This document shows positions 60,937-64,000 of a DNA stretch of 64,000 bases, in pieces. Position numbers and translations under genes: made by a program. This DNA comes from Clostridia bacterium. GTDB lineage: Bacteria; Bacillota; Clostridia; Lachnospirales; Lachnospiraceae. Under the pieces are notes generated by a model. The model saw only the letters and a program-made list of their open reading frames with translations, ran no database searches and was not told where the DNA came from. Position 1 is the first letter of the stretch. Each line of letters begins with the position of its first letter. The stretch spans positions 1 through 64,000 of the forward strand of contig CAJTDE010000010.1 in the NCBI GenBank assembly GCA_910574835.1. The letters run 5' to 3'.

Positions 60937-62328
60937 ATGGAAAAAGATATGACAAAAGGCAGTCCAACGAAAATTATACTTGGCTTTACTCTGCCCATTT
61001 TTATCGGAAATGTATTTCAGCAATTGTACAGCATGGCCGACACCATTATTGTAGGAAAATTTGTGGGAACGCCGGCTCTGGCTGCCGTTGGTTCCACCGG
61101 AACCATAACTTTTTTGATTCTCGGCTTCCTTATGGGAATGACCGTAGGCTTTACCGTACTGACAGCCCAAAGATTCGGAGCCGGGGATATGGATGGGATG
61201 CGCAAAACCGTTGGAAGCGCCGCCCTGCTTTCTCTGGCGGTTTCTCTGCTTATGACAGCCGGCAGTATGCTTGGCATGCGCCCGCTGATGAAGCTTATGA
61301 ACACGCCGGAGGATATTTTTGCGGATGCTTATACTTACATTATGATTATCTGCGCCGGAATTTTTGCCCAGGTGCTTTACAACCTGCTCTCCTGTATACT
61401 GCGCGCCCTCGGCAACAGCAAAACGCCTCTCTACTTTCTGATTCTGGCCGCGCTTTTGAATATTGTTCTGGATTTGGTGCTGATTATCAGCTTTCATATG
61501 GGCGTGGCCGGGGCCGCTCTTGCTACCGTGATCTCACAGGGGGTATCCGGTATTCTCTGCCTGATCTATATTATAAGGAAGGTTCCTCTTTTGAGGCTAA
61601 AAAAAGAGGATTGGCTCCCCGACGGACATCTGGCACGGATTCAGATGGGGATTGGCTTTCCGATGGCCCTTCAGTACTCCATCACGGCTGTGGGAACGAT
61701 GATGATGCAGTCGTCCCTGAACCTCCTTGGTTCTATGTCCGTAGCTGCTTTTACGGCCGCAAGCAAGATCGAACAGGTAGTTACCCAGGCTTATGTGGCT
61801 CTTGGCACCACCATATCTACCTACTGCGCCCAAAATGTGGGCGCCGGGGATATCCGGCGCGTACGGCAGGGCTTCCGGGCCTCTACCCTGATCGGCTTTG
61901 CCTATAGTATTCTGGCTTCCGCCTTTGTAATGACCGGCGGGAAATATCTGACCTATTTGTTTGTGTCGGAGCATGTGGCGGATATTATCGGTGAGGTTGA
62001 TCTTTATCTGAATTGCATCGGCTATTTCTTTATGCCTCTGGTTATTGTGAATGTCTACCGAAACGGTATTCAGGGAATGGGCTTTGGACTTTTGCCTATG
62101 ACAGCCGGTATCGCAGAATTGATTGGCCGCGGCGTGGTGGCTGTTATCGCCGCAAGGCAGCACAGCTATCTGGGCGTCTGCCTGGCAAGTCCGACTGCCT
62201 GGGTACTGGCCGGAGGGCTTTTGATTGGGATGTATTTTTATATTCTGAAGGTTTATGGGAAAAAACTTGGAAGCGTTCAGGCGGATGATGTGTCCGGAGA
62301 GAAAAAACATTCTCCCTGCAGCGTTTAG
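60937..62328 (+). CDS. MATE family efflux transporter
   Basis: 463-residue, 12-helix transporter of the MATE family (DinF/NorM-like branch common in Clostridia), exporting drugs or metabolites with Na+ or H+. Seen: GSPTKIILGFTLPIFIGNVF, QQLYSMADTIIVGKFVG (about 28-44), the repeat-half motif AASKIEQVVTQAYVALGTTI (about 270) and NGIQGMGFGLLPMTAG. The start at 60937 follows GAGG by nine bases; the upstream TTG/ATG candidates are less well placed. Own promoter and terminator, so monocistronic. Confidence 0.93.
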   Translation: MEKDMTKGSPTKIILGFTLPIFIGNVFQQLYSMADTIIVGKFVGTPALAAVGSTGTITFLILGFLMGMTVGFTVLTAQRFGAGDMDGMRKTVGSAALLSLAVSLLMTAGSMLGMRPLMKLMNTPEDIFADAYTYIMIICAGIFAQVLYNLLSCILRALGNSKTPLYFLILAALLNIVLDLVLIISFHMGVAGAALATVISQGVSGILCLIYIIRKVPLLRLKKEDWLPDGHLARIQMGIGFPMALQYSITAVGTMMMQSSLNLLGSMSVAAFTAASKIEQVVTQAYVALGTTISTYCAQNVGAGDIRRVRQGFRASTLIGFAYSILASAFVMTGGKYLTYLFVSEHVADIIGEVDLYLNCIGYFFMPLVIVNVYRNGIQGMGFGLLPMTAGIAELIGRGVVAVIAARQHSYLGVCLASPTAWVLAGGLLIGMYFYILKVYGKKLGSVQADDVSGEKKHSPCSV

Positions 62329-62373
62329 ATCTGTTTATCTAAAAACTCTGGTAATAAGTTTTCTATTGCATAT

Positions 62374-62403
62374 GGCTGTGGTTGATAAAATCACAGCCTT
62401 TTT
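62374..62403 (+). terminator. Terminator after the MATE gene
   Basis: GGCTGTG pairs with CACAGCC around an 11-base loop and is followed by TTTTT. It lies 46 bases past the MATE stop codon. Confidence 0.85.
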
Positions 62404-62495
62404 CCGTAAATAACATATTATGATACCAAAGACTTCTCAAATCGCATTTTAAAAAGTAACTAAAGAATTTCCGGAACATTTCTCCGGCCTGCAAT

Positions 62496-62582
62496 TTAAT
62501 TTAAAATCGTCTCCTTAATCAATTCAACCGACTCCATCATAGCATCCATCTCCTCTTGAGTATCCTTAAAATCATATCTTAC
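62496..62582 (-). pseudogene. Short C-terminal gene remnant
   Basis: 28 codons after a stop, without a start, read VRYDFKDTQEEMDAMMESVE then LIKETILN and stop. It resembles the last helix of a larger enzyme (class-V aminotransferases end similarly) but cannot be assigned. The rest of the 62404-62657 stretch shows nothing recognisable. Confidence 0.3.
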
Positions 62583-62657
62583 CTAAATGCGAAAAATCTC
62601 GTAATATTATTAAGGACAGAAAATCTTTAAAATTTTCTGCCCTGTAATGTTCTGCTT

Positions 62658-63053
62658 TTAAATGATATGATATTCCACATAAAGTTCCTGACGATACTCT
62701 TTATCCTGTGATACTTTGATAACGTCTGATAAACGGCCATCTTCACTTAAAAGTATTATTAATTTTGCCAACATTTCCTCACCTTTTTTCACATTCTCCT
62801 GGTCTCTCATCAACAACGTCATATACTCATGCCACCATTCTCTATTCTTCTTGGCCTCTTTTACAGCTTCTTCCAATCTCTCCACATAGTCATCCTTCGG
62901 CTTCTTCCCTGCCACATAATCAAGGAACGCCTTTAATTCATCACTCACATCATCCAGAGTTCCTTTTGCATTGAGAAATATCTTTACCGCCTCATCACCC
63001 ATTGAAATGCTGCCGTTTTCTTTACAGATATTTTCAAAGGTATATCCTGTTAT
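62658..63053 (-). pseudogene. Truncated Rpn-family nuclease/transposase-like gene
   Basis: C-terminal part of a protein of the PD-(D/E)XK transposase (Rpn) family. The open frame starts after a stop near 63053 with TGYTFENICKENGSISMGDE, and continues KIFLNAKGT, DELKAFLDYVAGKKPKDDYV, EWWHEYMTLLMRDQENVKKG and DVIKVSQDKEYRQELY. Full-length members have about 300 residues; the N-terminal catalytic half is missing. An internal ATG (63002) gives 114 residues but has no ribosome-binding site. Confidence 0.75.
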
Positions 63054-63061
63054 CTATTTCT

Positions 63062-63090
63062 ATTATACACAGCCATTCGGTAAATTACAA
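63062..63090 (-). promoter_or_regulatory. Promoter-like sequence before the truncated Rpn gene
   Basis: Minus-strand -35 TTGTAA (63090-63085), 17-base spacer and perfect -10 TATAAT (63067-63062), directly upstream of the truncated frame. Between here and rlmH (to 63298) nothing else is recognised. Confidence 0.5.
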
Positions 63091-63298
63091 TAAGCCAAGA
63101 ACCTGTCGGCATTTTTCTTTGATATCCGGTGTTCCAGTTGCCACATACATAATATGTAATCTTATTTTTAGAACCATCTTTGAGTGAATCTTAACTATAA
63201 GTCCATAATACTACCCCCATGAAAGCCACAAACTCCCAGAGGGGTAAAATACAACACTTATTCTCTTTTATTTCCGGAATATCCGTCCTCTTTCGCCC

Positions 63299-63778
63299 TT
63301 ACTTATGATACGGTTCCCCCTTCATAATCCGAAACCCCCGATACACCTGCTCCAACAAGATCACACGCATCAATTGATGAGGAAACGTCATCCGCGAAAA
63401 GCTTACGGACTCATCCGCCCGCTTCATCACCGCCGGGGACAGCCCCAAAGAACCGCCAATCACAAAGACAATATGGCTCTTCCCCTCCACCCCCAGCCGT
63501 TCAAGCCTGCGGGAAAACTCCACCGAATCCAAAACCTTCCCCTCAATAGCCAGTGCAATCACATAAGCATCCTCCCTGACAGCCTTCAGGATACGTTCCC
63601 CTTCCCGCTCCAAGATAGCCGCTTCCTCCGCCGCACTCGCCCTGTCGGGTGTCTTTTCATCCGGCAGCTCCACAATCTCCAGCTTACAATAACGGCTTAA
63701 CCGCTTCGCATACTCCTTCACGGCCTCCGAAAAATACATTTCCTTAATCTTTCCCACCGCAACACACGTAATCTTCAC
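63299..63778 (-). CDS. rlmH: 23S rRNA (pseudouridine1915-N3)-methyltransferase
   Basis: SPOUT-fold methyltransferase acting on the assembled 70S ribosome. Seen: KITCVAVGKIKEMYFSEAVK at the N terminus, LAIEGKVLDSVEFSRRL (about 70), FVIGGSLGLSPAV (about 102) and SFSRMTFPHQLMRVILLEQ. The GTG start at 63778 follows GGGGGAG and gives 159 residues, the standard RlmH length; a TTG seven codons earlier is less likely. Confidence 0.96.
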   Translation of the reverse strand: MKITCVAVGKIKEMYFSEAVKEYAKRLSRYCKLEIVELPDEKTPDRASAAEEAAILEREGERILKAVREDAYVIALAIEGKVLDSVEFSRRLERLGVEGKSHIVFVIGGSLGLSPAVMKRADESVSFSRMTFPHQLMRVILLEQVYRGFRIMKGEPYHK

Positions 63779-63847
63779 AGCCTTCCGCTCCCCCGCCAAA
63801 TATCACAGTCCCACATCCCAATATCAAAATTACCGCACAAACAAAAA

Positions 63848-64000
63848 TCACTCTCTCGAATGATCAATCCGATTCCGAATCTTCTGCATCTGATAATCCA
63901 GCTCTTCAATCGAATCCGCACAAACCTTCAGCTGCCGCACAATCTCCTCCGTATTATCCACAACCTTCTTATATTTCAGCTTGTGCTCCAGGCTTGCCCA
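63848..64000 (-). CDS. 3' end of a second (p)ppGpp synthetase-like gene (cut by window edge)
   Basis: The last 50 codons before the TGA at 63848 read WASLEHKLKYKKVVDNTEEI, VRQLKVCADSIEELDYQMQK and IRNRIDHSRE. The WASLEHKLKYKK motif is the end of the RelA/SpoT synthetase domain of small alarmone synthetases, followed by their helical tail. Only this end is inside the window. It lies 69 bases upstream of rlmH. Confidence 0.8.
   Translation of the reverse strand, partial: WASLEHKLKYKKVVDNTEEIVRQLKVCADSIEELDYQMQKIRNRIDHSRE

Noticed and set aside
60871-61497. Minus-strand frame of 208 codons opposite the MATE gene
   Set aside because: Composition is that of an antisense shadow (His, Gln and Ser rich) and MATE is certain.
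60900-61907. Long second open frame (335 codons) on the plus strand
   Set aside because: It lies inside the MATE gene in another frame, has no family motifs and no ribosome-binding site.
1-64000. CRISPR arrays, insertion sequences, rRNA genes, prophage genes
   Set aside because: None seen: no regularly spaced short repeats beyond the four-copy set at 30669-30776, no intact transposase or phage structural genes, and no rRNA-like sequence.

Overview
The window is chromosomal DNA of an anaerobic, probably spore-forming Clostridia, most likely Lachnospiraceae. Evidence: sporulation genes yqfC, yqfD and ylbJ, a ylbJ-coaD-rsmD neighbourhood, a SpoVB/YtgP-type flippase, RecU, meso-DAP dehydrogenase, a HisZ-HisG fusion, LoaP-type NusG paralogs, and strong AGGAGG-like ribosome-binding sites. 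Almost every gene is on the minus strand, so operons read right to left.

Housekeeping part (1-30.5 kb). A promoter at 6249-6277 leads into a TPR protein, an HExxH membrane protein, recU, hisZ-hisG, a membrane acyltransferase and hisD. A second run (16.6 to 6.3 kb) holds a dipeptidase, an M23 peptidase, a (p)ppGpp synthetase, three rRNA-modification enzymes, a phosphatase, a radical SAM protein and an SDR. ylbJ is the only plus-strand gene here. The run from 22.2 to 17.5 kb holds patatin, DUF896, 5-FCL, proA, rsmD, coaD and a coiled-coil protein. The run from 28.7 to 22.3 kb holds yqfC, yqfD, phoH, ybeY, a DUF3048 lipoprotein, a flippase and a small membrane protein. DUF2284, ddh and tRNA-Ala(GGC) close the section.

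Scar region (30.5-33.3 kb). A plus-strand AAA/DUF4143 ATPase sits behind four direct repeats spaced about 32 bp, the last lying inside its promoter. Around it are a degraded AraC tail, a small membrane protein, the 3' tail of a second DUF4143 gene and another gene fragment. This looks like a site of repeated gain and loss.

Polysaccharide locus (33.1-60.7 kb). About 26 tightly packed minus-strand genes end at a strong terminator (33144-33177). From its 5' end it encodes two LoaP-like antiterminators, an aminotransferase, a priming sugar transferase, a glycosyltransferase, a deacetylase-like protein, a thiolase/ketoreductase/LpxD-like trio, a WbpA/B/E/D-type pathway to a diacetamido uronic acid, two glycosyltransferases, Wzy and Wzx, and then an Arn/Gtr-like decoration module (GT-C proteins, epimerase, two SMR-like half-transporters, aminotransferase, GtrB-like transferase, GtrII-like transferase, formyltransferase). 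Together these predict a Wzx/Wzy-type polysaccharide with unusual amide-linked substituents.

Three features suggest it is phase variable. A G7 tract splits one GT-C gene into two frames (apparently OFF). A G9 tract lies in the intact GtrII-like gene (apparently ON). A roughly 210-bp promoter segment in front of the operon is bounded by 29-bp inverted repeats matching at 27 of 29 positions, and its best promoter points away from the operon. These points are inferred from sequence and untested.

Right end (60.9-64 kb): a MATE transporter, a truncated Rpn-type nuclease gene, rlmH, and the 3' end of a second (p)ppGpp-synthetase-like gene cut by the window edge.
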